64,000 nucleotides of DNA from Fictibacillus sp. b24 (lineage in GTDB: Bacteria; Bacillota; Bacilli; Bacillales; Fictibacillaceae): positions 1,054,001-1,118,000 of the forward strand of contig NZ_JAUCES010000005.1 of assembly GCF_030348825.1 (NCBI RefSeq), given 5' to 3'. This document shows, in pieces, positions 52,757-60,846 of this stretch (position 1 is its first letter; each line of letters opens with the position of its first letter). The notes under the pieces are model-generated. The model had not been told where the DNA came from and did no database searches. It saw only the letters and a program-made list of their open reading frames with translations. The translations under genes were made by a program, and so were the position numbers.

Positions 52757-52925
52757 TTCGCTGAATTCTTCACTTCTATTCTAAGAACTGAAGAGAAGAA
52801 GCGGGGGAACCACAAAATTGGCAATATGCCTCGGGATGAATTTGTTTAAATACGAAAGGGATAACTCTCAATTCCCTAATCCGACAGCTAACCTCGTAAG
52901 CGTTTTTGGAGAGAGAGCTTTAATA
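52757..52925 (+). ncRNA. c-di-AMP riboswitch (ydaO/yuaA class)
   Basis: Conserved ydaO blocks are readable in order: AGCGGGGGAACCAC, then CGGGATGAAT, AGGGATAACTCTCAATTCCC and CCGACAGCTAACCTCGTAAG, and a closing GGAGAGAG. The 5' TTCGCT and downstream AGCG can form P1. The aptamer is followed by a perfect intrinsic terminator and then the symporter gene, so binding of c-di-AMP should stop transcription. Confidence 0.92.
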
Positions 52926-52955
52926 CATGGGCTAAGTCTATGTGTTGCGGTGTAT

Positions 52956-52990
52956 CCCACGGAAAATCCTCTCTATTTTCGTGGGTTTTT
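52956..52990 (+). terminator. Riboswitch-controlled terminator
   Basis: The arms CCCACGGAAAAT and ATTTTCGTGGG are followed by T5, 31 bases after the aptamer. Confidence 0.88.
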
Positions 52991-53086
52991 ATATGCAGCA
53001 AACAAAAATTTAGGCATGTATTAGGACACACTCCTCATACTATAGTAACAATAGTAAGAATTTTCAAACAAAAGGGGGATGCGTTT

Positions 53087-54325
53087 ATGAAATTGTCAAC
53101 GAAAATTTTGATCGCGCTGGCATTAGGGGTTGTAGCAGGCCTTATTCTTAATTTAACCTTGCCAGATGCGTTCGCAACACTGGATAAATACGTATTAAAG
53201 CCAGTGGGAACATTGTTCTTAAACCTTATTAAAATGCTTGTTGTACCGATTGTTTTCTTTTCAATCGTTTTAGGAACTGCAGGATTGGGTGATCCAAAAA
53301 AACTAGGACGTATCGGTGCAAAAACAATTGGTTTCTTCTTAGCTACTACAACAATCGCCATCATTATTGCTATGAGTTTAGCACTTATTTTTAAACCAGG
53401 CGTAGGTGACTTTAAAACTGAAGGAGCTAAATTTGAAGCACAAGAAGCTCCAGCTGTTACAGATACGTTATTAGGAATTATTCCTACCAATCCTGTTCAG
53501 GCTATGGCTGACGGAAACATGCTTCAAATCATCGCTTTCTCAGTATTTGTTGGTTTCGCGTTAACGATGCTTGGAAGCAAAACAAAAGGAATTATGGATT
53601 TAATTGAACAAGGTAACGATATCATGATGTACCTTGTAAATGTAGTAATGAAGTTTGCTCCATACGGGGCTTTTGCTCTAATCGCTTCGGCAATCGGAAG
53701 CCAAGGTATGGATGCAATTAAAGCGATGGGACTCTATATGACAATCGTAATTGCCGCATTAGCAATACATTCAATCGTCACATACGGTGGCTCTGTTGCA
53801 TTGTTAGGTAAAATGAACCCTGTTACGTTCTTTAAAGGCTTTGCGCCTGCAATGTCAGTAGCATTCAGTACATCAAGTTCAAATGCTACACTTCCGATCT
53901 CCATGAAAACAGCCCAAGAAAACCTTGGTGTCCGCAAATCTGTAAGTGGATTTGTACAGCCGTTAGGCGCTACGATTAACATGGATGGAACAGCGATTAT
54001 GCAAGGGGTAGCGACGATCTTTATCGCACAAGTATATGATGTAAACTTAAGTATTGGTGCGATGCTTACTGTTATCCTTACAGCTGTTCTTGCTAGTATT
54101 GGTACAGCAGGGGTACCTGGAGTAGGACTCATCATGCTAGCGATGGTACTAAACTCAGTTGGATTACCAGTTGAAGGTATCGCTCTGATCCTTGGTGTTG
54201 ACCGACTTCTTGATATGTTAAGAACGGCTGTTAACATCACGGGAGATGCTGCTTGTGCAGTTATCGTCGACAAGGGTGAAGACAAACATCTTGGTGCTCG
54301 TGATCAAGAAGTTAGCGCATCATAA
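53087..54325 (+). CDS. Dicarboxylate/amino acid:cation symporter (DctA/GltP family)
   Basis: The 412-residue transporter shows the GltPh-type fold: LFLNLIKMLVVPIVFFSIVL, the serine-rich hairpin AFSTSSSNATLP, NMDGTAIMQG in TM7, the VPGVGLIMLAMVL hairpin and the substrate-binding DRLLDMLRTAVNITGDA. It takes up glutamate, aspartate or C4-dicarboxylates with Na+ or H+. The ATG follows AAAGGGGG; a longer in-frame start at 52940 falls in the riboswitch terminator. Control by c-di-AMP links it to osmolyte or K+ homeostasis. Confidence 0.9.
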   Translation: MKLSTKILIALALGVVAGLILNLTLPDAFATLDKYVLKPVGTLFLNLIKMLVVPIVFFSIVLGTAGLGDPKKLGRIGAKTIGFFLATTTIAIIIAMSLALIFKPGVGDFKTEGAKFEAQEAPAVTDTLLGIIPTNPVQAMADGNMLQIIAFSVFVGFALTMLGSKTKGIMDLIEQGNDIMMYLVNVVMKFAPYGAFALIASAIGSQGMDAIKAMGLYMTIVIAALAIHSIVTYGGSVALLGKMNPVTFFKGFAPAMSVAFSTSSSNATLPISMKTAQENLGVRKSVSGFVQPLGATINMDGTAIMQGVATIFIAQVYDVNLSIGAMLTVILTAVLASIGTAGVPGVGLIMLAMVLNSVGLPVEGIALILGVDRLLDMLRTAVNITGDAACAVIVDKGEDKHLGARDQEVSAS

Positions 54326-54337
54326 TGGATTAATTAA

Positions 54338-54367
54338 GCTGCAGAGATTTTTCTCTGCAGCTTTTTT
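54338..54367 (+). terminator. Terminator after the symporter
   Basis: The arms AGCTGCAGAGA and TCTCTGCAGCT are followed by T6. Confidence 0.9.
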
Positions 54368-54474
54368 ATATGCCGATTTCCCTAGTTTAGTAATTATGAG
54401 TAAATAAATGTAAGCAAGGATAAAAAAACATGTTAAAATGGATAGATACATAATGAAATTTCGGAGTGATTTTC

Positions 54475-55164
54475 TTGGAAAAATGGGTCGAGATATTAAT
54501 GCTTACTGGTAAGATCATATGGGTACAGATTCAGACTGTTATCAATCCTCTTATCGAATTAATTGAAAGTGGGACGAATAACTTTTGGTTTGTATTTGCG
54601 TTCACTATCGTCGCAGGAGCTGCGCTTTTAAGCCTTATTATTAATGGAATCACCTTTTATCAGGCTCATAATTTTATCCATCGAAAAATGGTTATTGAAT
54701 CATCTCAAGATATTGAATTTACTTTATTCTTAAAAACGCTTTGGCAGAGTAGCCGATCTAAAGGTTTGTTAGCTAACGCAAAGTCAGCCAAAAGCCGATA
54801 CCTTCAATTCAATACACAGGAACGTCTTTTTGTTCAAACCTATCTGCAGCAGCGTTTGAAATTTTTACGTATAAACCAGCCTTTGTTTATATTGGCGGCC
54901 GTATTTATTGGTTTAATCTCAAGTATTGCTGTTAACGTACTGCCCATTGAGGCTGTAGCGTTAACTGCTGAAAATGTGTTAAAAACAACTTTGTTTGTAC
55001 TTGTTTGGCTGTTCATTATGCAAACTAAATATGTATCAGTTAAGAAACAGACATACTATCACCTAGCTTGGATGCAAGAAACGAACAGAGCAGTAAACGA
55101 GGATTACATACAGGATGAAGGTGCTCAATTGTCGATAGAAAAAGAAAACAACCCTGCGTATTAA
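54475..55164 (+). CDS. Membrane protein of unknown function
   Basis: The 229-residue protein has three predicted helices (about 38-60, 137-158 and 170-190) and a cytosolic helical region between the first and second (IEFTLFLKTLWQSSRSKGLL). The TTG at 54475 follows CGGAGTG; a GTG at 54466 is in frame but overlaps that site. I recognise no family. It converges with the DNA glycosylase gene across a shared terminator. Confidence 0.65.
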   Translation: MEKWVEILMLTGKIIWVQIQTVINPLIELIESGTNNFWFVFAFTIVAGAALLSLIINGITFYQAHNFIHRKMVIESSQDIEFTLFLKTLWQSSRSKGLLANAKSAKSRYLQFNTQERLFVQTYLQQRLKFLRINQPLFILAAVFIGLISSIAVNVLPIEAVALTAENVLKTTLFVLVWLFIMQTKYVSVKKQTYYHLAWMQETNRAVNEDYIQDEGAQLSIEKENNPAY

Positions 55165-55188
55165 CGTGATACGTAAGGGTTGTTTTTT
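55149..55188. terminator. Bidirectional terminator
   Basis: The arms AACCCTGCGTAT and ATACGTAAGGGTT lie between convergent genes, overlapping the end of both coding regions, with T6 on the + strand. Confidence 0.82.
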
Positions 55189-55736
55189 ATCCAAAATCGA
55201 TAAGGATAATGGACCGCTTCTTCTGCATATTGAATACCAATTCGTGGACCTGCTGCGATTTGTCGTTCTTCTACATTAAATCCTTCTTCAATTCTTATAT
55301 TGCTTTCATTAATTTTCTTTCCATTATCAGATAAAGTAAAATTCATACTTTTGGAAAGCTTGCCAGGTCCGTTTGTCAGCTGAAAATCATTCTTTATCTT
55401 TGATCTTCTTTCCCTCATTTTTTCCATCCCCTTCACTGGCTGAAGCGCTCTTATTAATACTGCTTCAGGCTTATTAAATGGTCCTGATACAATGTTAAAG
55501 CAAACGTGCATCCCGTAAATAAAATAGGTATAAATCGTCCCTGCCTCATGAAACATGACTTCTGTTCTCGGTGTTCTTCGATTTCCATATGAGTGAGCTG
55601 CCCGATCTTCTGGGCCTAAATATGCTTCAGTTTCAACAATATATCCTGAAACCAAACCATCTTTACTCTCATGAATAAGCTCCATGCCTAAGAGTTTTTT
55701 TGCAAGATCAAGTGTAGGTAAACAAAATAAGTCCAT
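55161..55736 (-). CDS. 3-methyladenine DNA glycosylase (AAG/MPG family)
   Basis: The 191-residue enzyme shows the AAG fold motifs: LLGMELIHE, IVETEAYLGPEDRAAHS (catalytic Glu), RTEVMFHEAGTIYTYFIYGM and NGPGKLSKSM. It excises 3-methyladenine, hypoxanthine and other alkylated purines. The family is typically ~195 residues in Bacillus. It is monocistronic. Confidence 0.92.
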   Translation of the reverse strand: MDLFCLPTLDLAKKLLGMELIHESKDGLVSGYIVETEAYLGPEDRAAHSYGNRRTPRTEVMFHEAGTIYTYFIYGMHVCFNIVSGPFNKPEAVLIRALQPVKGMEKMRERRSKIKNDFQLTNGPGKLSKSMNFTLSDNGKKINESNIRIEEGFNVEERQIAAGPRIGIQYAEEAVHYPYRFWIKNNPYVSR

Positions 55737-55898
55737 TTTAATCTCCTTATATGTATGACTTTTGCTTTATGTAAGTACAATAACAATAGGATTGTAGTAT
55801 TATGTTTCCTTTTGTCGAAGTTTTACAAACGTTAAAAAAAGGAAATAAGGCATGTAACAAGAAGTTTTTATAAAGCAAATAAATAGGAGGCGTTTAAT

Positions 55899-56063
55899 GT
55901 GGATGATTGGGTAAATCAAACAGGGATCTATGAGAATCTCTCCAAACGACGCTGGGAATATTGGGAAGTTAGTCAACAAGGCATTAAAACGATGGTTTCC
56001 TGGTTGTGCTGGAATGCGCCTAATTCTGTTTATGAACAGTGGAGTAAATCTGTCTTGCATTAA
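55899..56063 (+). CDS. Small Trp-rich protein, unknown function
   Basis: The 54-residue protein starts at a GTG eight bases after AGGAGG. It contains seven tryptophans (for example KRRWEYWEV, MVSWLCWNAPNSV) and no signal or membrane helix. A hairpin with T-run follows, so it looks like a complete small gene. No family is recognised. Confidence 0.55.
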   Translation: MDDWVNQTGIYENLSKRRWEYWEVSQQGIKTMVSWLCWNAPNSVYEQWSKSVLH

Positions 56064-56077
56064 ACGCAGTTCTCGTT

Positions 56078-56108
56078 AGAAGTTCCTTTTCTTTAAAGGG
56101 ACTTTTTT
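56078..56108 (+). terminator. Terminator after the Trp-rich gene
   Basis: The arms AAGTTCC and GGGACTT are followed by T6. Confidence 0.65.
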
Positions 56109-56182
56109 ATTTGTATATAAGGCTTGAATCTTCTTTTAAGTGGTTAAAATGATTAACAGCTAACAAAAAGGAGAAGATTTAC

Positions 56183-56371
56183 ATGAATCATAATAAAGGT
56201 CAGCTTCGCAGAGCCGTTGAAGGTCGTAAACAGCGATTAATTCAGCATCTGATTCATAAAGGAATGTATGGAAATGAGGATCACAGACACTTAACCGAGT
56301 TCACACTAAGTGAACTAGAGTTGGAATGGAAAAATGCTCAATTTATTGATCAAGAAAACCATATTAGCTGA
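56183..56371 (+). CDS. FbpA-like small basic protein
   Basis: The 62-residue protein resembles Fur-regulated basic protein FbpA: LRRAVEGRKQRLIQHLIHKG and the C-terminal TEFTLSELELEW. FbpA-type proteins work with the small RNA FsrA in the iron-sparing response. The ATG follows AAAAGGAG. No clear Fur box is seen upstream, unlike the classic gene. Confidence 0.7.
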   Translation: MNHNKGQLRRAVEGRKQRLIQHLIHKGMYGNEDHRHLTEFTLSELELEWKNAQFIDQENHIS

Positions 56372-56418
56372 TTTTTTTAAATAGTAAAAAAATAAACACT
56401 TTGAAAGTGCGTTTCTGG

Positions 56419-56424
56419 TATAAT
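56419..56424 (+). promoter_or_regulatory. Extended -10 promoter of the riboswitch RNA
   Basis: TGGTATAAT is an extended -10 about 60 bases upstream of the GEMM aptamer. No -35 is found at normal spacing. Confidence 0.45.
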
Positions 56425-56483
56425 ATCCCTATGAGTGGGAAAAATGTCTTGTCTTTACGACAAAATACGAGATGATCTGCCAT

Positions 56484-56570
56484 GAATCGTTTGATAAAGG
56501 CAAACTCGCTGAAAAGTGAGGACGCAAAGCTATAGGGGCTTCATTCTAGAAATATGCCAGCCAGCTACCT
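56484..56570 (+). ncRNA. c-di-GMP-I (GEMM) riboswitch
   Basis: The aptamer core reads AAAGGCAAACTCGCTGAAAA and GTGAGGACGCAAAGC, then TATAGGGGCTT, a second hairpin region (ATTCTAGAAATATGCC) and CAGCTACC. These match the GEMM-I order: P1a tetraloop arm, GGACGCAAAGCY, P1b with receptor. It lies 50 bases before a small membrane-protein gene. No T-run terminator is seen between, so control may act on translation. Confidence 0.9.
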
Positions 56571-56619
56571 TACGAGATTTATCCTTCGGTTTATGAAATC
56601 TGATATTAGGGGGATATCA

Positions 56620-56805
56620 ATGGATAATCACTTGCTATACATTTCATGGTCTGCCATTGGTTTTTATTTAGCTATCATTTTTTGTATTTGCCTATTATTA
56701 TTTTTTACTGGAAATATGCTGAAAAAAGATTCTCGAATCCTAGATATTTTTACAAATATACTTATCATAATAGGTGCAATCGCTTGGGTTGTCATAACAA
56801 GTTAG
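56620..56805 (+). CDS. Two-helix small membrane protein under c-di-GMP riboswitch
   Basis: The 61-residue protein has two predicted helices (ISWSAIGFYLAIIFCICLLL and IFTNILIIIGAIAWVVI) joined by a short basic loop (NMLKKDSRI). The ATG follows AGGGGGATATC; the longer frame starting at 56554 would begin inside the riboswitch. I recognise no family. As the only gene after the GEMM aptamer, its expression is expected to respond to c-di-GMP. Confidence 0.75.
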   Translation: MDNHLLYISWSAIGFYLAIIFCICLLLFFTGNMLKKDSRILDIFTNILIIIGAIAWVVITS

Positions 56806-56896
56806 CCAGGTGAAATTAAAATTTCCAAATTTTTAGTAAGGATACGCACGATAGCCTCACGTTATAATGATTGCATATAGGAGAGGGGGCTTATCA

Positions 56897-57085
56897 ATGA
56901 ATGCAAAAATAAAAATGAACCTTACGGACGAGGAAAAAGAACTATTAGTGGAAACATTGCTTAGTCAGGGATATGCTTATGAGGTTGTAGACTCAGAATT
57001 GAAAGACTTGGAATATGAGTTAAAGCCAGGATACGAAACAAAAGTACGGAAATTGAACGGTCTGTTAAAAAAATTACATAATTAA
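56897..57085 (+). CDS. AbbA-like small protein (tentative)
   Basis: The 62-residue charged helical protein starts at an ATG after GGAGAGGGGG. Its stretch LTDEEKELLVETLLSQGYAY resembles remembered B. subtilis AbbA (FTEEEQKLLLNILINHEYAI), an anti-repressor that releases AbrB-controlled genes. No Spo0A box is evident upstream, so the assignment is tentative; it may be another small helical protein. Confidence 0.5.
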   Translation: MNAKIKMNLTDEEKELLVETLLSQGYAYEVVDSELKDLEYELKPGYETKVRKLNGLLKKLHN

Positions 57086-57162
57086 CAACTCTTAAATCGA
57101 TAAAACACGATCAGAGGTAACGGATAAAGTTCTATCAATCAGACCGCCTAAAAAATAATAAA

Positions 57163-57202
57163 AAAAAGCAAAAGGCCCCTCTAAAAGGTCTTTTGCTTTT
57201 TT
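57163..57202. terminator. Bidirectional terminator
   Basis: The arms AAAAAGCAAAAG and CTTTTGCTTTTT lie before the convergent minus-strand gene. Confidence 0.85.
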
Positions 57203-57205
57203 AAT

Positions 57206-57418
57206 TTAAGTATCTAGTAATCCTTTTCTTCTGGCTTCCATGCGCCATTCCGCTTCTTTAACGACTCTTCTAGGAAGCTTCCCTCTGTTTTTTAAAAATG
57301 ACCAGTATGTTAAGTATTGTTTAGGTCTAGATACTGGTGAGACATTCCTCGCATACTCCCACCAAGAGATTTCGTTTGCTTCTAAGCGTATTAAAAAAAG
57401 ATCGTCGCCTTTTACCAT
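57206..57418 (-). CDS. Small protein of unknown function
   Basis: The 70-residue protein starts at an ATG after AGGAGTG (MVKGDDLFLIRL), with a Trp/Arg-rich body (ISWWEYARNVSPVSRPKQYL) and basic helices (RVVKEAEWRMEARRKG). An upstream in-frame start at 57451 has no ribosome site. I do not recognise the family. Confidence 0.62.
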   Translation of the reverse strand: MVKGDDLFLIRLEANEISWWEYARNVSPVSRPKQYLTYWSFLKNRGKLPRRVVKEAEWRMEARRKGLLDT

Positions 57419-57637
57419 AAAACTCACTCCTGTCTTGCCTTTCGTTACCAATTAGTATGGACTCATTTCAATAAAATAATCGAAAAAAAACATGACACCT
57501 TATTTTTATGCATGCTGTTCCATTCTGTTTAGGACAAAAAGTAATTTTTTAGTCAGGCAGGAAATAAGTTATGAAGCTTGAATCTTTTAGATACATAAAA
57601 GGAAGGTTGTGCTAGAACATAGGGAGGGGTGGTCCTG

Positions 57638-57901
57638 TTGGAGCAAGTACTCATGTTTTCGTCACTTTTAGCTCCTTTGGTGACAGCGATGATGGAGCTC
57701 TTAAAACGTACTTTCCCGATTCAGAAAAAATATATACCGATTTGTAGTTTTTTTGTAGGGTTATTAATCGGTTTACTAGCTTCCCCTTTTACTAATATGA
57801 ATGCAGAACTTAGGCTGTGGTCTGGAGGAATAGCAGGCTTGGCAGCAACTGGATTGTATGAAATCGGCAAGAAAAGCAAAAAATCAAAAAGAACCTGTTA
57901 G
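57638..57901 (+). CDS. Holin-like protein (A118-type)
   Basis: The 87-residue protein starts at a TTG after GGGAGGGG. It has three short hydrophobic segments: MFSSLLAPLVTAMMELLK, ICSFFVGLLIGLLASP and LWSGGIAGLAATGLYEIGKK. The last matches the pattern of A118-family phage holins. It ends in a Lys-rich tail. No endolysin or other phage gene lies nearby, so this is an orphan that may act in autolysis or secretion. Confidence 0.65.
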   Translation: MEQVLMFSSLLAPLVTAMMELLKRTFPIQKKYIPICSFFVGLLIGLLASPFTNMNAELRLWSGGIAGLAATGLYEIGKKSKKSKRTC

Positions 57902-58006
57902 ATTTATAAATTCATGTGTGCTTTTAGGCTTTCAAAAAGCTTTTTACTAAAGGATTGTATCTTTTGAACCTTTTTTATTCACTTCATTTGCAAGTTGATT
58001 GGAACG

Positions 58007-58041
58007 GAAATCAACCGCTTTCAAGAGCAACAAAGCTTACG
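58007..58041 (+). repeat. Copy of the second dispersed repeat module
   Basis: AAATCAACCGCTTTCAAGAG is followed by CAACAAAGCTTACGAAAACC. It is preceded by the small palindrome GTTGATT...AAATCAAC. Confidence 0.6.
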
Positions 58042-58127
58042 AAAACCGCTTTTTATAAAAAAGGTTTAAAAATAAGAATACAGTGAATAGATTATAGTAA
58101 GAAAACAATGTCAGGCGGTGAATTATC

Positions 58128-58676
58128 ATGAAAGCTTTTATAGCACTTTGTTTTGCTGTTTTGCTATCATTCCTAATTGTCCCTAACATTTCAGAGAACG
58201 TACAACAGAAATCCGGTGCTCCGGATGAAATAATTAACCAACCTGTTAATGCTGAGGAAAACAACGAAAGTAGTAATGATCAACAGATTCCAGCCTTTAC
58301 GGAGGATCTTGCGAAGAAAAGAGCAAGTCTCTTTATTGATGCTCTAAAACAAGAAACAGATGAAAACTATAGAGTTATAAATTATTCCACAAAAGAGGAA
58401 TATATGACATACCTTATGAATTTTGTGTCAAAAGATATAGCTGCTTATTATACAGACGGATTATTTGAAGAGAGAGAAAGTTCATTGTACATTATTCCGA
58501 CAGAGCTTCCGCCATGGCTGGAGGAAAATGAACCTGTTAACATAAAACAGCTTTCTGATACTTCTTATCGGGTCTATCAGAAGAATACCTCTGATCTCTA
58601 TGGTACATATGAGATAACATTAGGTTATGAATATTTGGATGGAAATTGGATTATTACATTTGCATCTGTTGATTAA
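58128..58676 (+). CDS. Exported protein of unknown function
   Basis: The 182-residue protein has an N-terminal signal or anchor (IALCFAVLLSFLIVP), an acidic Asn/Glu linker and a folded domain of ~125 residues (FTEDLAKKRASLFIDALKQE; YGTYEITLGYEYLDGNWII) that suggests an NTF2-like fold. I do not recognise the family. The ATG follows AGGCGG. It is monocistronic with a terminator. Confidence 0.65.
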   Translation: MKAFIALCFAVLLSFLIVPNISENVQQKSGAPDEIINQPVNAEENNESSNDQQIPAFTEDLAKKRASLFIDALKQETDENYRVINYSTKEEYMTYLMNFVSKDIAAYYTDGLFEERESSLYIIPTELPPWLEENEPVNIKQLSDTSYRVYQKNTSDLYGTYEITLGYEYLDGNWIITFASVD

Positions 58677-58704
58677 ACATGGGGTTTCCCTTCCCATGTT
58701 TTTT
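58675..58704 (+). terminator. Terminator
   Basis: The arms AACATGGG and CCCATGTT are followed by T6. Confidence 0.8.
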
Positions 58705-58774
58705 CACGATTAAAACAAATGGACTTTAAATGTTGTGAACTTTACAATAAAGGAAACAGTCGAGATGGAGTAGT

Positions 58775-59257
58775 GTGATGGATATAATTACGTTTAAGGA
58801 TTTTTATAACAACACTGTACAATTGTCGTTTTCAGACCACCCCTTTTCGGAAACACCTAAACACGTTTGGTGTTTGTGTAAGTTTAAAGATCAATGGTTG
58901 TTAACAGAGCATCCAAGGCGTGGTATTGAGTTTCCAGGTGGAAAAGTAGAACCGGGCGAGACCGCAGATGAAGCCGCGGTTCGTGAAGTGTTTGAAGAAA
59001 CCGGTGGAAGAGTTTCCGAGCTAAAATATATTGGTCAATATTACGTGGATGGAAAAGGCGGAAAGATTATTAAGAATATATATGTTGCAACAGTAGATAA
59101 AATCCTACTAAAAAACCGGTATTTCGAAACGAATGGGCCTGTGTTAATGAGCGAGCTGCCTGAAGATGTATCTACGAATAAATCGTTTAGTTTTATGATG
59201 AAAGACCAGGTTTTGAGTGAGAGCATGAAATATGCACTCAAACATTCCCTGGCCTGA
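58775..59257 (+). CDS. ytkD: NUDIX hydrolase YtkD-like
   Basis: The 160-residue protein has a full NUDIX box (GGKVEPGETADEAAVREVFE, then ETGG). B. subtilis YtkD (~158 residues) hydrolyses 8-oxo-dGTP and other NTPs and protects cells and spores from oxidative mutation. Gene order with ytlD, ytlC and ytlA downstream matches B. subtilis, which supports orthology. The ATG follows GGAGTAG. It converges on ytlD. Confidence 0.88.
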   Translation: MMDIITFKDFYNNTVQLSFSDHPFSETPKHVWCLCKFKDQWLLTEHPRRGIEFPGGKVEPGETADEAAVREVFEETGGRVSELKYIGQYYVDGKGGKIIKNIYVATVDKILLKNRYFETNGPVLMSELPEDVSTNKSFSFMMKDQVLSESMKYALKHSLA

Positions 59258-59265
59258 TTTCTTAA

Positions 59266-60072
59266 TTATGAGCGATGCTTAATAAGTCTTCGTTCTAACA
59301 ATTCTACTCCTTGATACATAACGGTTGCCATTACAGCAATTATGAGAAGACTCATTAGGACAAGGGTAAAATTAAAGACTTGGAATCCATAGATAATCAT
59401 ATATCCTAATCCTTGTTTTGAAACGAGAAACTCACCAACAATTACCCCTACCCATGATAACCCAACATTTACTTTTAAAGATGATATGATATTCGGAAAA
59501 CAGGCTGGAAGGATAACCTCCTTAAAGCACTGTTTTTTTTTTCCTCCAAAAGATCGAATTACTTTAATGTAATTAGCATCAACATTTTGAAATGCCGTGT
59601 ATACAACGAGTGTTGTGATAATAATCGAAATGAGGATTCCCATTGCGATAATTGACCCGAAGTTCGGACCGATCGCAACGATTAATATTGGTCCTAATGC
59701 TACTTTCGGCATAGCGTTTAACACAACGAGATAAGGATCCAGTACCTTTGATAAAAATGGTGACCACCAAAGTAAAGCTGCAAGCAATGTGCCTAACAAA
59801 GTTCCTAGAATAAATCCTAATACGGTTTCACCAAGGGTGAAAAAAACGTGAATATATAACGAACCATCGCTTGCTTTTTCAAGAAATAGAGCCCATATTT
59901 TTGTAGGTGAACTGAACAATAAAGGATTAATCCATCCTTTAAATGAAAAGATTTCCCATATTAGAAAAAAGCTAATGAACATGAGCAGCTGAACAAATCG
60001 GATGTTTCTTTTCTCTTTTTTTAAAGATTGGAGATATTCTCTGTGTTTTTCATTCTTTATCGTTTTGTTCAA
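59266..60072 (-). CDS. ytlD: ABC transporter permease YtlD-like
   Basis: The 268-residue inner-membrane protein has about six helices and the SsuC/TauC-type EAA loop ([20 protein letters not shown]). The TTG at 60072 overlaps the end of ytlC, with GGAG just upstream; the frame extends to 60138 inside ytlC but without a start site. It pairs with YtlC and YtlA. Transporters of this class import sulfonates, nitrate or pyrimidine precursors of thiamine; the substrate here is unknown. Confidence 0.83.
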   Translation of the reverse strand: MNKTIKNEKHREYLQSLKKEKRNIRFVQLLMFISFFLIWEIFSFKGWINPLLFSSPTKIWALFLEKASDGSLYIHVFFTLGETVLGFILGTLLGTLLAALLWWSPFLSKVLDPYLVVLNAMPKVALGPILIVAIGPNFGSIIAMGILISIIITTLVVYTAFQNVDANYIKVIRSFGGKKKQCFKEVILPACFPNIISSLKVNVGLSWVGVIVGEFLVSKQGLGYMIIYGFQVFNFTLVLMSLLIIAVMATVMYQGVELLERRLIKHRS

Positions 60073-60829
60073 TGTGCTCCAACTCCTCCCATATTTGCTG
60101 AAAGGTTGCAGAAAAGTCTGGATGCTGTCGTGCTTCAAAGGGCAGGAGAGTTCTTAATGTATCTGGGATTTTAAATGTCCGGAAGATTCGTCCTGGATTG
60201 CTTGATAACAAGATAACTGTGTCGCTCATTGCAATCGCTTCGCCTATGTCATGCGTTACAAGAATAGCGGTTTTACCGTGTTCTTTTAGAGTGGAAGATA
60301 CAAGATCCTCGAGCTTTAACTTCGTTTGATAGTCAAGTGCAGAAAAAGGTTCATCAAGTAAAAGCAGCTTAGGCTGGGTGGCTAATGTTCGAACAAGTGC
60401 CACCCTCTGCCTCATCCCACCAGAAAGCTCCGAAGGATATTTGCTCCTTGTATGGTCTAAGCCAATTTCTTTTAATAATGTGAATGCTGCTTGAATGTGT
60501 TCGAAAGAATATTGATTCCTCAGTTTTAAACCAAGCGTAATATTATCCTCGATGGTTTTCCACGGAAACAAGTAATCTTGTTGCAGCATATAGCCTATTT
60601 TTGGATGTGGTTGAGTAATCTGCTGGTTGTTTACCATGACAGAACCCACGGTCGGAAGCAACAAGCCTGCAATAATGGATAGAAGTGTGGATTTACCGCA
60701 CCCGCTTGGTCCAAGTATGGAAATGAACTCTCCCTCACTGACAGAAAGCGTTATATCTTCCAAGGCCGTTGTGGCAGAGGTCTTAGAAAAGTAGGTTTGA
60801 CCGACTGATTTTAGTTGTAAAAAAGCCAC
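60050..60829 (-). CDS. ytlC: ABC transporter ATP-binding protein YtlC-like
   Basis: The 259-residue ATPase has Walker [10 protein letters not shown], signature [13 protein letters not shown], Walker [13 protein letters not shown] and H-loop LVTHDIGEA, the SsuB/TauB/NrtD class. The GTG start follows AGGAGGGA. It is the middle gene of ytlA-ytlC-ytlD and overlaps ytlD. Confidence 0.88.
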   Translation of the reverse strand: MAFLQLKSVGQTYFSKTSATTALEDITLSVSEGEFISILGPSGCGKSTLLSIIAGLLLPTVGSVMVNNQQITQPHPKIGYMLQQDYLFPWKTIEDNITLGLKLRNQYSFEHIQAAFTLLKEIGLDHTRSKYPSELSGGMRQRVALVRTLATQPKLLLLDEPFSALDYQTKLKLEDLVSSTLKEHGKTAILVTHDIGEAIAMSDTVILLSSNPGRIFRTFKIPDTLRTLLPFEARQHPDFSATFQQIWEELEHIEQNDKE

Positions 60830-60846
60830 GACGATCCCTCCTGAAC

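Noticed and set aside
53035-54285. Long minus-strand frames under the symporter gene
   Set aside because: They are antisense shadows of the strongly supported symporter and have no start signals.
55800-56060. 86-codon minus-strand frame
   Set aside because: Antisense to the better-supported 54-residue gene with AGGAGG; no ribosome site of its own.
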